64,000 bases of DNA from Polaribacter sp. (GCA_029238315.1 JAQWGI010000033.1:96192-160191); one strand, 5' to 3'; counted from the first letter of the stretch, positions 34,358 to 44,001 are shown. Made by a program: numbers and translations. Notes: generated by a model from the sequence alone, not told the origin.

Positions 34358-35261
34358 CCTTAGTTTCTTTTTTTAAGTTAAAATCGTGATTCACAAATAT
34401 TTTTTGTCCATCAAAATCTACTTCAATTAACCAAAAAGACCCTTTTAAATAAGAGTTTAATACCACTCCGTTTAGACCTGAATTTTCAGTAATTTTAATT
34501 TGGTGTGGATATAATAATTGAGGTTTATTATCGATTACAATTTCATTTACATCTTCAAAAAGCGCCGCAACATACTTTACTTGTGGATTTAAATATAGCT
34601 CTTTTGGAGTGCCACTTGCAATCAATTTATTATTCTGAATTACAAGCATTTGATCAGCAAAAGAAAGCGCTTCTTCTGCATCATGAGTGGCAACAATACA
34701 AGCAATTTTTTTTCCTTTTAAGTAACTAAACAATCTTCTTCTTAAAGAATTTTTCTTAAAGTTATCTATTTGACCAAATGGTTCATCAAGTAATAAAAGC
34801 TTTGGTTCTTTTGCCAAAGCTCTAGCAATTGCAACACGTTGTTGTTGTCCGCCACTTAAGTTTTTTACTTTTGTATTTGCAAAATCAGTCAATTCTATTA
34901 CTTCTAATAACTCTTGCGTTCTTTTTTCACTTTCTTCTGGATAAAATCTAGATAAGTGTTTTTTTATGTTTTCTGAGACTGAAGTAAAAGGCATTAAATC
35001 AAAGTCTTGCGCCACGTGTTTGATAAACTCCATTCCTGGGACTAAATGTTCTTTTGGCCCTAAAATTTGAATATCATCCCAAAAAACAGCTCCTTTATCA
35101 ACATCTAATAAGCCATAAATTATTTTTAAAAGCGTAGATTTTCCACATCCACTTTCTCCCATCACACATAAATGTTTACCTTTTTTAAGTTGAAAATTAA
35201 TATCAATTAATACAGGTTTTTTAGATTTGTATTGAAAAGAAATAGCGTTGACCTTTAGCAT
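34341..35261 (-). CDS. ABC transporter ATP-binding protein
   Basis: A 306-residue nucleotide-binding protein. Walker A GESGCGKSTLLK is near residue 38, the signature LSGGQQQRVAIARALAKEP near 140, Walker B LLLLDEPFGQID near 158, and the H-loop VATHDAEEAL near 190. The C-terminal 70 residues form a TOBE-like extension (SGLNGVVLNSYLKGSFWLIEVDF), as in PotA/FbpC importers. No permease or binding protein is adjacent, so its transmembrane partner is encoded elsewhere. It starts divergently from thioredoxin, 96 nt apart. Confidence 0.92.
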   Translation of the reverse strand: MLKVNAISFQYKSKKPVLIDINFQLKKGKHLCVMGESGCGKSTLLKIIYGLLDVDKGAVFWDDIQILGPKEHLVPGMEFIKHVAQDFDLMPFTSVSENIKKHLSRFYPEESEKRTQELLEVIELTDFANTKVKNLSGGQQQRVAIARALAKEPKLLLLDEPFGQIDNFKKNSLRRRLFSYLKGKKIACIVATHDAEEALSFADQMLVIQNNKLIASGTPKELYLNPQVKYVAALFEDVNEIVIDNKPQLLYPHQIKITENSGLNGVVLNSYLKGSFWLIEVDFDGQKIFVNHDFNLKKETKVTLSF

Positions 35262-35330
35262 AGAAAAGAATGAAAATAGTAAACAAATGTACTATTTTTT
35301 GAACTGTAATTAAGTTTAAAAAATTACGTC

Positions 35331-35338
35331 TAACTTTG
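35331..35338 (+). promoter_or_regulatory. -7 promoter element of thioredoxin gene
   Basis: TAACTTTG matches TAnnTTTG exactly, 19 nt before the ATG. The nearest TTG upstream (35299-35301) is 29 nt away, longer than usual. Confidence 0.4.
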
Positions 35339-35357
35339 TACAATAAATAATATTTAG

Positions 35358-35717
35358 ATGACAGAAAATTTAACAAAAGAAACTTTTTTAGAAAAGGTTT
35401 TTAATTTTGAAGCAAACAAAGAGTGGCAATTTGAAGGAGAAGTACCGGCAATTATAGATTTTTATGCAGATTGGTGTGGACCTTGTAAAACAATTGCACC
35501 AATTTTAGAGCAATTGAGTGAAGAATACGGCGATAAAATCAATATTTATAAAGTAGATACTGAGGCAGAACAAGAATTATCTGCGGCATTCGGAATAAGA
35601 AGTATTCCGTCAATGTTGTTTTGTCCAAAAGAAGGAGATCCACAAATGGCAAACGGTGCTTTGCCAAAAGCACAATTAGAACAGATTATAGCAGACGTTT
35701 TAGAAGTAACGAAATAA
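35358..35717 (+). CDS. Thioredoxin-family protein
   Basis: A 119-residue cytosolic thioredoxin with the redox motif DFYADWCGPCKTIAPIL near residue 40, the cis-Pro in RSIPSMLFCPKEG near 85, and an extended N-terminus of about 15 residues compared with E. coli TrxA. No signal peptide. It would reduce protein disulfides. Own promoter element and terminator. Gene symbol withheld because flavobacteria carry several similar thioredoxins. Confidence 0.92.
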   Translation: MTENLTKETFLEKVFNFEANKEWQFEGEVPAIIDFYADWCGPCKTIAPILEQLSEEYGDKINIYKVDTEAEQELSAAFGIRSIPSMLFCPKEGDPQMANGALPKAQLEQIIADVLEVTK

Positions 35718-35747
35718 AAAAATCCCGAGATTTTTCTTGGGATTTTT
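35717..35747 (+). terminator. Terminator of the thioredoxin gene
   Basis: AAAATCCCGAGA / TCTTGGGATTTT with a short T loop begins at the stop codon and ends in Ts. Confidence 0.8.
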
Positions 35748-35774
35748 AGTTTTATTGAGAGAGTTTATAATTTT

Positions 35775-35849
35775 GTCATTCCCTTAAAAAAGGGAATCCA
35801 TCATAATTGTAATGTATCAATCTTGGGTTCGTGCTTTTACGAGAATAAC
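35775..35849. repeat. REP-like element (GTCATTCCC family), copy 4, truncated
   Basis: GTCATTCCCTTAAAAAAGGG at its left end matches copy 1 almost base for base. The middle block is shortened, and the right arm survives only as CTTTTACGAGAATAACA. It fills the gap between convergent trx and asd. Confidence 0.65.
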
Positions 35850-35850
35850 A

Positions 35851-36846
35851 TTAAGCGCTTACCAAATTATTAGCAACTAAATACTCAGCAATTTGAACAG
35901 TGTTTGTAGCAGCCCCTTTTCTAAGGTTATCAGAAACAATCCATAAATTTAATGTGTTTTCTTGAGATTCATCTCTTCTGATTCTTCCTACAAAAACCTC
36001 ATCTTTATCGTGTGCAGTAATTGGCATTGGATATACATTATTTGCAACATCATCTTGCACGATAATTCCGTCTGTTTCACTTAAAATTTGACGAACTTCT
36101 GACAAATCAAAATCATTATGAAACTGAACATTTACCGCTTCTGAATGTCCGCCAGCAGTTGGAATTCTAACCGCAGTTGCGGTTACTGAAAAAGACGAAT
36201 CACGTAAAATTTTCTTTGGTTCTTTTACCAACTTCATTTCTTCTTTGGTATAACCGTTTTCTAAAAAAACATCACAATGTGGCAACGCATTTCTTCCAAT
36301 TTTATGTGGATACGCCATTTCGCCTTCAATTCCTGCTTCTTCATTATTTAATTGCTGAACTGCTTTTACGCCAGTTCCAGAAACAGATTGATAGGTAGAA
36401 ATTACAACACGTTTCATCGTGTATTTTTTATGCAAAGGCGCTAAAGCCATTACTAGCTGAATGGTAGAGCAATTTGGGTTTGCAATAATTTTGTCATCAA
36501 CAGTTAACACATCTCCATTAATTTCTGGAACCACCAATTTATGATTTTTATGCATTCTCCAAGCAGAAGAATTATCTACCACAGTTGTGCCAACAGCGGC
36601 AAATTTTGGTGCCCATTCTAAAGAAGTCTCTCCACCAGCAGAAAATAACGCAATATCTGGTGTCATTGCAACAGCTGTAGCTAAATTGACAATTGAATAT
36701 TCTACTCCGCTATAAGAAATTTTAGTTCCAACAGATTTTTCTGAAGCAACAGGAATCAATTCTGTAATTGGAAAATTTCTTTCTGCTAATACTTTTAAAA
36801 GTACGTTTCCTACCATACCGGTAGCGCCCACAACTGCAACTTTCAT
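35851..36846 (-). CDS. asd: Aspartate-semialdehyde dehydrogenase
   Basis: A 331-residue enzyme reducing aspartyl phosphate to aspartate semialdehyde, the step after aspartokinase (lysC at 13101). The N-terminal VAVVGATGMVGNVLLKVL binds NADP. The catalytic Cys lies in IANPNCSTIQLVMAL near residue 127, and the active-site region STYQSVSGTGVKAVQQL follows. The His is in IPTAGGHSEAVNVQF. The length is standard. It is divergent from trhO. Confidence 0.97.
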   Translation of the reverse strand: MKVAVVGATGMVGNVLLKVLAERNFPITELIPVASEKSVGTKISYSGVEYSIVNLATAVAMTPDIALFSAGGETSLEWAPKFAAVGTTVVDNSSAWRMHKNHKLVVPEINGDVLTVDDKIIANPNCSTIQLVMALAPLHKKYTMKRVVISTYQSVSGTGVKAVQQLNNEEAGIEGEMAYPHKIGRNALPHCDVFLENGYTKEEMKLVKEPKKILRDSSFSVTATAVRIPTAGGHSEAVNVQFHNDFDLSEVRQILSETDGIIVQDDVANNVYPMPITAHDKDEVFVGRIRRDESQENTLNLWIVSDNLRKGAATNTVQIAEYLVANNLVSA

Positions 36847-36974
36847 TTTATTTTAATTTTATACCGCAAAGATTAAGAAAAAAACTATTAGTTGTATTTT
36901 AAAAATAACATAAGTTTTAGGCTTGTTTAAAAAGCTACAAGAACCCTAGAATTGTTAAGTATTAAACCGAAACG

Positions 36975-37005
36975 TTGTCAGCTTTTTTTAAAAGTAGTAG
37001 TTTTG
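36975..37005 (+). promoter_or_regulatory. Promoter of trhO
   Basis: TTG (36975-36977), a 20-nt spacer and a perfect TAGTTTTG (36998-37005). The predicted leader of about 64 nt contains a palindrome of the AGCTGAACT family. Confidence 0.6.
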
Positions 37006-37040
37006 CAAAGATTTTACAATCAGAATTTATTATTAACCGA

Positions 37041-37060
37041 TACTGAATTTAGTTCAGCTT
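37041..37060. repeat. Short palindrome of the AGCTGAACT family in the trhO leader
   Basis: TACTGAATTTAGTTCAGCTT is the reverse complement, over 18 bases, of the hairpin at 21170-21187 next to pheS. Here it lies in an untranslated leader 14 nt before the ATG, where a hairpin could affect translation. Confidence 0.55.
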
Positions 37061-37074
37061 AAAAAAAGTATAGC

Positions 37075-38106
37075 ATGCAACTGTACAACAAGTTAAGCGC
37101 AAAAGAACGCGCTGCATTAATTGACGAAGCCGGAAAGGATCGTTTAACAATTTCATTCTATCAATACTTCAAGATAGATAACCCACAACTCTTTAGAGAT
37201 AAATTATTTATTGAATGGAACGCATTAGAGGTTCTTGGAAGAATTTATGTTTCTTTTGAAGGAATCAACGCACAAATGTCTGTTCCGGCAGAAAACTTTT
37301 TGCAATTAAAAGAACAATTAGACGCGATTTCTTTTTTGAAAGATATTCGGTTAAATGTTGCCGTTGAGCAAGACAATAAATCGTTTTTAAAATTGAAAGT
37401 AAAAGTTAGAAACAAAATTGTTGCTGATGGTTTAAATGATGAAACGTTTGATGTTACCGATAAAGGCGTTCATTTAAATGCAAAGGAATTCAACGAAATG
37501 CTGGCAGATCCAAACACGGTTTGTGTGGATATGCGAAATCATTACGAAAGTGAAATCGGGCATTTTGATGGTGCTGTAACTCCAGATGTTGATACCTTTA
37601 GAGATTCGTTAGATATTATTGAAGAAGATTTAAAAGATAACAAAGAAGATAAAAACCTATTGATGTATTGTACTGGTGGAATTCGCTGCGAAAAAGCGTC
37701 TGCATATTACAAACACAAAGGGTTTAAAAATGTTTTTCAATTAGAGGGTGGAATTATAGAATACACTCGTCAAGTAAAATCAGAAGGAATTGAAAACAAG
37801 TTTTTAGGAAAGAATTTTGTGTTTGACCACAGACGTGCAGAAAAAATTTCTGATGATGTAATTGCGAATTGTCATCAATGTGGAGAAGCTTGCGACGAAC
37901 ATGTAAATTGCGAAAACGAAGCCTGTCACTTATTATTTATTCAATGTAAATCGTGTCAAGAAAAAATGAATACCTGTTGTTCTGACGAATGTAAAGAAGT
38001 TGCTGCACTCCCTTTTGAAGTTCAAAAAGAGCTAAGAAAAGGCAAAGGAAACAGTAACAAAATCTTTAAAAAAGGAAGATCTGAAGTGCTGAAGTATAAA
38101 AATTAA
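37075..38106 (+). CDS. trhO: tRNA uridine(34) hydroxylase / rhodanese-domain protein
   Basis: A 343-residue TrhO (YceA) family protein, which forms 5-hydroxyuridine at the tRNA wobble position. The N-terminal acylphosphatase-like domain covers about 1-110 (GRIYVSFEGINAQMSVP). The rhodanese domain with active-site loop LLMYCTGGIRCEKASAYY has its Cys near residue 200. A C-terminal Cys-rich region (CHQCGEACDEHVNCENEACH...CKSC...CCSDEC, about 265-305) probably binds Zn. Length and order fit the family. Confidence 0.93.
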   Translation: MQLYNKLSAKERAALIDEAGKDRLTISFYQYFKIDNPQLFRDKLFIEWNALEVLGRIYVSFEGINAQMSVPAENFLQLKEQLDAISFLKDIRLNVAVEQDNKSFLKLKVKVRNKIVADGLNDETFDVTDKGVHLNAKEFNEMLADPNTVCVDMRNHYESEIGHFDGAVTPDVDTFRDSLDIIEEDLKDNKEDKNLLMYCTGGIRCEKASAYYKHKGFKNVFQLEGGIIEYTRQVKSEGIENKFLGKNFVFDHRRAEKISDDVIANCHQCGEACDEHVNCENEACHLLFIQCKSCQEKMNTCCSDECKEVAALPFEVQKELRKGKGNSNKIFKKGRSEVLKYKN

Positions 38107-38123
38107 ACAAATAATAGCATCCT

Positions 38124-38152
38124 AAAAAGCTCCGTAATCGGGGCTTTTTTTT
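38124..38152 (+). terminator. Terminator of trhO
   Basis: AAAAAGCTCCG / CGGGGCTTTTT with loop TAAT and a T-run of eight. Confidence 0.8.
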
Positions 38153-38302
38153 ATGCTTAAAAAACCATTTTATCATTCTTACAGAATGCGTATATTTACA
38201 GATTAATCAACTATTAGTTGATTTTAATAAATTATTTAAGAACCAAATAAAAACATAGGCGTTAAAAACGCTTAAATGTTTTTAAAAAAATATATACATT
38301 TT

Positions 38303-39646
38303 ATGAGCTGTACTAGTTGCTCAACAAAAAAAGACGGCGTTCCTAATGGTTGCAAAAGCAATGGAAATTGTGGAACTGGCGGATCTTGCGGAAGCGGAAG
38401 TAAATTAGCGGTTTTCGATTGGTTATCTAACATGACTTTACCAAGCGGAGAAGCGCCATTTAATATTTATGAAATCCGATTTAAAAACGGACGAAAACAC
38501 TTCTTTAAAAACACAGAAAACTTAACACTTTCTATGGGCGATGTTGTTGCTGTAGAGAGTTCTCCTGGACACGATATCGGTGTTGTTTCTTTAGGTGGAG
38601 AATTGGTAAAAGTGCAAATGAAAAAAAGAAATGTTACTGAAGATAGCGAAGATGTTAAGAAAATTTTTAGAAAAGCATCTCAAAAAGACATTGATATTTG
38701 GCAATCATTTAGAGATAAAGAGCAGGAAACACAACGAAGAGGAAGAGAAATAATTAGTCGTTTAGGATTAAAAATGAAACTTTCTGATATCGAATATCAA
38801 GGCGATGGAAAGAAAGCAACGTTTTATTACACGGCAGATGAGCGCGTAGATTTTAGACAATTAATTAGAGATTTAGCCAGCGCATTTTCTATTAGAGTAG
38901 AAATGAAACAAGTTGGTTTAAGACAAGAAGCTGCTCGTTTAGGTGGTGTTGGTTCTTGTGGTAGAGAATTGTGTTGTTCAACCTGGTTAACAGATTTTAG
39001 AAAAGTAAACACTGCCGCCGCTCGTTATCAGCAATTATCGTTGAATCCGTTAAAACTAGCAGGGCAATGTGGAAAATTAAAATGCTGTTTAAACTTTGAA
39101 TTAGACACCTACTTAGATGCTTTAAAAGCGTTTCCGAAGCAAGAAAAAGTTTTGAAAACCGAAAACGGTGATGCTGTTTTTGTAAAGATGGATATCTTTA
39201 AACAAGCGCTTTGGTACACCTATAAAAACAACAGTTTTAAATGGTTTCAATTAACGTTAGCGCAAGTAAATGAGATAATTGCGTTGAATAAAAATAACGA
39301 AGAAGCTGCGCCGTTAGAAGATTATGAATCTGATGTGGTTGTAGAGCCAAAAGCCGATTTTGAAAATGTTGTTGGGCAAGATAGTTTAACGCGTTTTGAT
39401 GCTCCAAAACAGAAAAAAGGTCGCAGAAAAAATAACCATAATAAAAACAGAAAAAAGCCGGTTGCAAATAATAAGAATGCAAATCAAAAACCAAATCAAC
39501 CGAAACAAAAGAGAAATCCGAATCAAAATAAACCAGCAGCAGCAAATGCCGTAGCTGAAAAAAAACAGCACAAAAAACCAAAACCTAGAAACAACAACAA
39601 AAAAAACAACAATCGAAATAAGCCAAATGAGAACAAACAAGATTAA
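38303..39646 (+). CDS. ricT: PSP1-domain (RicT/YaaT-family) regulatory protein with low-complexity tail
   Basis: About 447 residues from the ATG at 38303 (MSCTSCSTKKDGVPNGC); an upstream ATG adds nine residues. The Cys/Gly-rich N-terminus precedes the PSP1 core (YEIRFKNGRKHFFKN...). Conserved Cys motifs GSCGRELCCSTWL and AGQCGKLKCCLNFELD near residues 215-260 are the RicT signature, which in Bacillus coordinates Fe-S with RicA/RicF. The last about 85 residues are almost only Asn, Lys, Pro, Gln and Arg, probably disordered and possibly RNA-binding. It overlaps gldH by 20 nt, a flavobacterial gene order. Confidence 0.88.
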   Translation: MSCTSCSTKKDGVPNGCKSNGNCGTGGSCGSGSKLAVFDWLSNMTLPSGEAPFNIYEIRFKNGRKHFFKNTENLTLSMGDVVAVESSPGHDIGVVSLGGELVKVQMKKRNVTEDSEDVKKIFRKASQKDIDIWQSFRDKEQETQRRGREIISRLGLKMKLSDIEYQGDGKKATFYYTADERVDFRQLIRDLASAFSIRVEMKQVGLRQEAARLGGVGSCGRELCCSTWLTDFRKVNTAAARYQQLSLNPLKLAGQCGKLKCCLNFELDTYLDALKAFPKQEKVLKTENGDAVFVKMDIFKQALWYTYKNNSFKWFQLTLAQVNEIIALNKNNEEAAPLEDYESDVVVEPKADFENVVGQDSLTRFDAPKQKKGRRKNNHNKNRKKPVANNKNANQKPNQPKQKRNPNQNKPAAANAVAEKKQHKKPKPRNNNKKNNNRNKPNENKQD

Positions 39647-40118
39647 TTATATTGTCCTTGTTTTTATTATATGTAGCATCATTTCTTGTGATTCTAAAAG
39701 AGAATATGATTCTTTTGTTTCTATCTCTGACAATTCTTGGAAAAAAGATAATACTGTTTCGTTTCTTTTTGAAATTACAGACACCATCAATAAAAAAGAC
39801 TTGTTTTTAAACATAAGAAACAATCAAAAATACAATTTCAGTAACTTGTTTTTAATTACAACCTTAAATTTTCCGAATGGCAAGAAAATTGTAGATACGT
39901 TAGAGTATGAAATGACCGATACATCAGGTCGTTTTTTAGGAAATGGATTTACTGGAATAAAAGAAAACAAATTGTTTTATAAAGAAAATGTGGTTTTTCC
40001 AACTTCAGGAGAATATTCAGTTTCCATATCGCATGCAATGCGCAAAAGTGGTGAAATAAACGGAATAGAAAGTTTAGAGGGAATTATAGATGTTGGATTT
40101 AGAATAGAAAAGAATTAA
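39627..40118 (+). CDS. gldH: Gliding motility lipoprotein GldH
   Basis: A 163-residue lipoprotein: MRTNKINYIVLVFIICSIIS then Cys (about residue 21) followed by DSKREYDSFVSISDNSWKK. GldH is required for gliding and chitin use in Flavobacterium johnsoniae. The conserved parts are a beta-rich domain (TVSFLFEITDTINKKDLFLNIRN) and GEYSVSISHAMR near the C-terminus. It is located between ricT (20-nt overlap) and a PBP1A gene (2-nt gap). It indicates that the host carries the Bacteroidota gliding machinery. Confidence 0.92.
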   Translation: MRTNKINYIVLVFIICSIISCDSKREYDSFVSISDNSWKKDNTVSFLFEITDTINKKDLFLNIRNNQKYNFSNLFLITTLNFPNGKKIVDTLEYEMTDTSGRFLGNGFTGIKENKLFYKENVVFPTSGEYSVSISHAMRKSGEINGIESLEGIIDVGFRIEKN

Positions 40119-40120
40119 AA

Positions 40121-42430
40121 ATGACAAAGGAGAAAAATACAGGTTTTAAAAAATATGTAAGATGGTTTTGGGGAATTATAATTGGCGGATTTGCGTCAGT
40201 TTTACTTCTTTTTTTACTTGCTGCTTGGGGCGTTTTTGGAGACTTACCAACTTTTGAAGAATTAGAAAATCCTCAGAACAATTTAGCAACAGAAATTATT
40301 TCATCTGACGGAAAAACTCTAGGGAAATTTGCTTACGAAAACAGAACACCTATAAAATTTAAAGACTTACCAGATAATTTAGTGTTGGCGTTGGTGGCCA
40401 CAGAAGACGAACGTTTTTATGAACATTCAGGAATTGATTTTAGAGGTTTGGCTAGAGCGGTTGCAAAACTTGGAAAAGGTGGAGGTGCAAGTACAATTAC
40501 ACAACAATTGTCTAAAAACTTATTTACCAAAAGAGCCTCAGGCAATACGTTTAAAAGAATTGGTCAGAAACTAAAAGAATGGGTGGTTTCTATTAAGCTA
40601 GAAAGACAATATACAAAACAAGAAATTATTGCCATGTATTTAAATACACAAGGCTTTTTATTTAATGCATCAGGAATTAGATCTGCTTCGAGAATTTACT
40701 TTGGAAAAGAACCTAAAGAACTCAAACTTGAAGAGTCTGCTGTTTTGGTTGCAATGTTGAAAAACCCAAGACAATACAACCCAAATAGAGATATTTCTAG
40801 AGATAAATCATTGGCAAGAAGAAATGTTGTTTTTAAACAAATGGAAAAAAATGGATTTTTAACTTCCCAAGAAAAAGATTCTTTACAACAACTACCACTT
40901 GTTATTGATTTTACACCAGAAAGCCATAGCGATGGTTACGCAACTTATTTTAGAGAACACTTAAGAGACTATTTAAAGAATTGGGTAAAAACAAACCCGA
41001 AAGCAAACGGAGAACCCTACAATATTTATGCAGACGGATTAAAAGTATATGTTACCATTGATTCTCGCATGCAACAATATGCAGAAGAAGCTGTAAAAGA
41101 ACATGTTGGTAACTTGCAAAGCTATTTTAATAAAGAGCAAAAAAGTAATGAAACAGCCCCTTTTTATGATCTAGAGCCAGAGCAAATTGAAATGATTTTA
41201 ACCAGAGCAAAGAAAAACTCTGATCGCTGGCGAGAAATGAAAAAATTAAAAACTCCAGAAAAAGAAATCGAAGCATCATTTTTACGAAAAAGAAAAATGA
41301 AAATATTTTCTTGGAAAGGAGATATTGATACGCTAATGACACCAAAAGATTCTATAAAATATTACAAGTATTTTTTACATTCTGGACTGATGTCAATGGA
41401 ACCGCAAACAGGCCATATCAAAGCTTGGGTTGGGGGTATCAATAATAAACATTTTAAATACGATCATGTAGAACAAGGTAAAAGGCAAGTGGGTTCTACC
41501 TTTAAACCATTTGTGTATGCAACGGCAATTAATCAATTAAAATTATCCCCTTGTGATACGTATCCAATAGCGCCTTACACAATTAAAGAATGGAAGTACG
41601 GAAACCCTGAAGCTTGGACTCCAAGAAACTCAGGATCCAACCCTCTAAGGTATAAAGGAATTTTAAGCTTAAAAGAAGGTTTAGCAAACTCTGTAAACAC
41701 GATGTCTGCAAGACTGATAGACATGGTTGGCCCAAAAAATGTTTCAAGATTGGCAACCACATCGCTTGGTATTTCTAGAAACATTCCAGAAACACCCGCA
41801 ATTGCACTTGGTACAGTAGAGCTGTCTTTGTATGAAATGGTAAGTGCTTACGGAATGTTTGCTAACAAAGGTTTGCGAGTAGATCCCATGATTATTACTA
41901 GAATAGAAGATAAAAATGGAACAATTTTAACACAGTTTACACCAAAAACACAAGAGGTTTTAAGTGAAGAATCTGCCTATGTTGTGTTAGACTTATTAAA
42001 GGGGGTAACCACTTCTGGCTCTGGAATTAGATTAAGAACAGTTAGTGAAAGACCTGGGTATGTTACAGGATATCCTTACGGATTTGACAATCCTATTGCA
42101 GGAAAAACAGGAACAACACAAAACCATACAGACGGGTGGTTTATGGGAGTTGTCCCCAATTTAGCAACTGGAGTTTGGACAGGTGGTGAAGATAATGCTA
42201 TTCATTTTGAGGGTATTGGCAAAGGGCAAGGCGCTTCTATGTCGTTGCCAACTTGGGCAATTTTTATGCGAAAATGTTATGAAGACCCAACATTGAACAT
42301 TAGTAAAGAAGACTTTGAAAAGCCAGAAAATCCAATTTCAATTCGTCTAGATTGCGACGACACAAATAAAAAACGTGTCGAAGATGAGGAAGAAAAACCA
42401 GTTATTAAAAAAGGAGATATAGATTTTTAA
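40121..42430 (+). CDS. Bifunctional penicillin-binding protein 1A (glycosyltransferase/transpeptidase)
   Basis: A 769-residue peptidoglycan synthase with a membrane anchor at about residues 15-38. The GT51 domain contains [21 protein letters not shown] and [16 protein letters not shown] near residues 90-140. The transpeptidase domain contains the nucleophile box [10 protein letters not shown] near residue 455, S-x-N motif region [11 protein letters not shown], and [16 protein letters not shown] near 660. The C-terminal tail is acidic and disordered. It sits at the end of a ricT-gldH-PBP1A operon and is followed 11 nt later by the CoA-transferase genes. Confidence 0.95.
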   Translation: MTKEKNTGFKKYVRWFWGIIIGGFASVLLLFLLAAWGVFGDLPTFEELENPQNNLATEIISSDGKTLGKFAYENRTPIKFKDLPDNLVLALVATEDERFYEHSGIDFRGLARAVAKLGKGGGASTITQQLSKNLFTKRASGNTFKRIGQKLKEWVVSIKLERQYTKQEIIAMYLNTQGFLFNASGIRSASRIYFGKEPKELKLEESAVLVAMLKNPRQYNPNRDISRDKSLARRNVVFKQMEKNGFLTSQEKDSLQQLPLVIDFTPESHSDGYATYFREHLRDYLKNWVKTNPKANGEPYNIYADGLKVYVTIDSRMQQYAEEAVKEHVGNLQSYFNKEQKSNETAPFYDLEPEQIEMILTRAKKNSDRWREMKKLKTPEKEIEASFLRKRKMKIFSWKGDIDTLMTPKDSIKYYKYFLHSGLMSMEPQTGHIKAWVGGINNKHFKYDHVEQGKRQVGSTFKPFVYATAINQLKLSPCDTYPIAPYTIKEWKYGNPEAWTPRNSGSNPLRYKGILSLKEGLANSVNTMSARLIDMVGPKNVSRLATTSLGISRNIPETPAIALGTVELSLYEMVSAYGMFANKGLRVDPMIITRIEDKNGTILTQFTPKTQEVLSEESAYVVLDLLKGVTTSGSGIRLRTVSERPGYVTGYPYGFDNPIAGKTGTTQNHTDGWFMGVVPNLATGVWTGGEDNAIHFEGIGKGQGASMSLPTWAIFMRKCYEDPTLNISKEDFEKPENPISIRLDCDDTNKKRVEDEEEKPVIKKGDIDF

Positions 42431-42441
42431 TAAAAAACACC

Positions 42442-43143
42442 ATGATAAATAAAGTAGTAAAAAACGCAAAAGAAGCCTTAGAAGGTGTGGAAAATGGAAT
42501 GACTTTTATGTTGGGGGGCTTTGGACTTTGCGGAATTCCAGAAAACAGTATTTCTGAATTGGTACATTTAGGAGTAACAGATTTAACATGTATTTCTAAC
42601 AATGCAGGTGTAGATGATTTTGGCTTAGGTTTGTTATTGCAAAAACGCCAAATAAAAAAAATGATTTCCTCATATGTGGGAGAAAACGACGAGTTTGAGC
42701 GCCAAATGTTATCTGGAGAACTAGAAGTAGATTTAATTCCGCAAGGAACATTAGCAGAGCGTTGCAGAGCATCAGGTGCAGGAATACCTGCTTTTTACAC
42801 ACCAGCAGGTTATGGAACCGAAGTTGCCGAAGGAAAAGAAACCAGAGAATTTAACGGTAAAATGTATGTGTTAGAACGTGCTTTTGATGCACAATTTGCA
42901 TTTGTAAAAGCTTGGAAAGGAGACACGGCAGGAAACTTAATCTTTAAAGGAACGGCACGTAACTTTAATCCGATGATGGCAATGGCAGGAAAAATTACTG
43001 TTGTAGAAGTAGAAGAACTGGTTACCGTTGGTGAGCTTGATCCAAATCAAATTCATACGCCAGGTATTTTTGTGCAAAGAATTTTTCAAGGAAAAGATTA
43101 CGAAAAGAGAATTGAACAACGAACTGTACAAACAAAAGAATAA
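42442..43143 (+). CDS. scoA: 3-oxoacid CoA-transferase subunit A
   Basis: A 233-residue class I CoA-transferase alpha subunit. The signature [19 protein letters not shown] is near the N-terminus, [14 protein letters not shown] follows, and [50 protein letters not shown] is the conserved central block. It pairs with the B subunit at 43348 to move CoA between succinyl-CoA and an oxoacid such as acetoacetate. A decayed gene fragment separates the subunits. Confidence 0.93.
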   Translation: MINKVVKNAKEALEGVENGMTFMLGGFGLCGIPENSISELVHLGVTDLTCISNNAGVDDFGLGLLLQKRQIKKMISSYVGENDEFERQMLSGELEVDLIPQGTLAERCRASGAGIPAFYTPAGYGTEVAEGKETREFNGKMYVLERAFDAQFAFVKAWKGDTAGNLIFKGTARNFNPMMAMAGKITVVEVEELVTVGELDPNQIHTPGIFVQRIFQGKDYEKRIEQRTVQTKE

Positions 43144-43171
43144 ACCAGTTTTTTAATGTAGCAATGTAATA

Positions 43172-43327
43172 ATTAAAAATCCAGCTGTTGATAAATCTAT
43201 AGGAGTTGCACTATTAATTATATAGTTTTGTGAAGCTTTACAAGCTGAGAAAAAAAATGTTATTTCAAGACAGTTATTAAAATCTGGTAAAGCACCAAAA
43301 GTAAAAATTGACACATTGTTACATTAA
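43172..43327 (+). pseudogene. Remnant of a four-helix-bundle (S23/IVP-type) protein gene
   Basis: Frame from 43172 reads KNPAVDKSIGVALLI, a TAG stop at 43223-43225, then FCEALQAEKKNVISRQLLKSGK before the similarity is lost. This matches the typical start of the short four-helix-bundle (TIGR02436-like) proteins: N-P-x-V-D-K-S, F-x-x-x-I, C-E-x-L, Q-L-L-K-S-G, normally followed by T-x-I-G-A-N. No start codon remains. The fragment is bracketed by AATGTAGCAATGT (43155-43167) and ACATTGTTACATT (43313-43325), an inverted pair matching at 12 of 13 positions. It lies between scoA and scoB. Confidence 0.65.
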
Positions 43328-43347
43328 CAAATTAATACATTGATAAT

Positions 43348-44001
43348 ATGTTATCAAAACAACAAATAGCGCAAAGAATTGCACAAGAATTACAAGACAG
43401 ATGGTACGTGAATTTAGGAATTGGAATTCCTACATTGGTGGCAAACTACATTCCTGAAGGCATTGAGGTAGAGTTTCAATCAGAAAACGGGTTGCTAGGA
43501 ATGGGACCATTTCCTATTGAAGGTAGTGAAGATGCAGACTTAATCAATGCAGGTAAACAAACAGTTACCGTTTTAGAAGGAGGTTCTTTATTTGATTCTG
43601 CAATGAGTTTTGCAATGATTCGCGGTCAACACGTGCAATTAACAGTTTTAGGCGCCATGGAAGTTGCTCAAAACGGCGATATTGCAAACTGGAAAATTCC
43701 GAACAGAATGGTAAAAGGAATGGGCGGCGCCATGGATTTAGTGGCATCAGCAGAAAACATTATTGTTGCCATGATGCACACTAATAAACGAGGCGAATCT
43801 AAAATTTTAAAAACATGTTCGTTGCCATTAACCGGTGTTGGATGTGTTAAAAAAGTAGTTACCAATTTAGCCGTTTTAGAAATTAAAAATGGCGCTTTTT
43901 ACTTATTAGAAAGAGCGCCTGGAGTTTCTGTTGAAGAAATTCAAAATGTCACAGAAGGAACATTAATTGTTGATGGTGAAATTCCTGAAATGCAATTGTA
44001 A
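43348..44001 (+). CDS. scoB: 3-oxoacid CoA-transferase subunit B
   Basis: A 217-residue beta subunit. The catalytic Glu lies in VEFQSENGLLGMGPFP near residue 50. NLGIGIPTLVANYIPEG and GGSLFDSAMSFAMIRGQHVQLTVLGAMEV are the family blocks, and the C-terminus TEGTLIVDGEIPEMQL is complete. Its ATG lies 20 nt after the stop of the four-helix-bundle remnant. The next small gene overlaps the stop by one base. Confidence 0.93.
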   Translation: MLSKQQIAQRIAQELQDRWYVNLGIGIPTLVANYIPEGIEVEFQSENGLLGMGPFPIEGSEDADLINAGKQTVTVLEGGSLFDSAMSFAMIRGQHVQLTVLGAMEVAQNGDIANWKIPNRMVKGMGGAMDLVASAENIIVAMMHTNKRGESKILKTCSLPLTGVGCVKKVVTNLAVLEIKNGAFYLLERAPGVSVEEIQNVTEGTLIVDGEIPEMQL

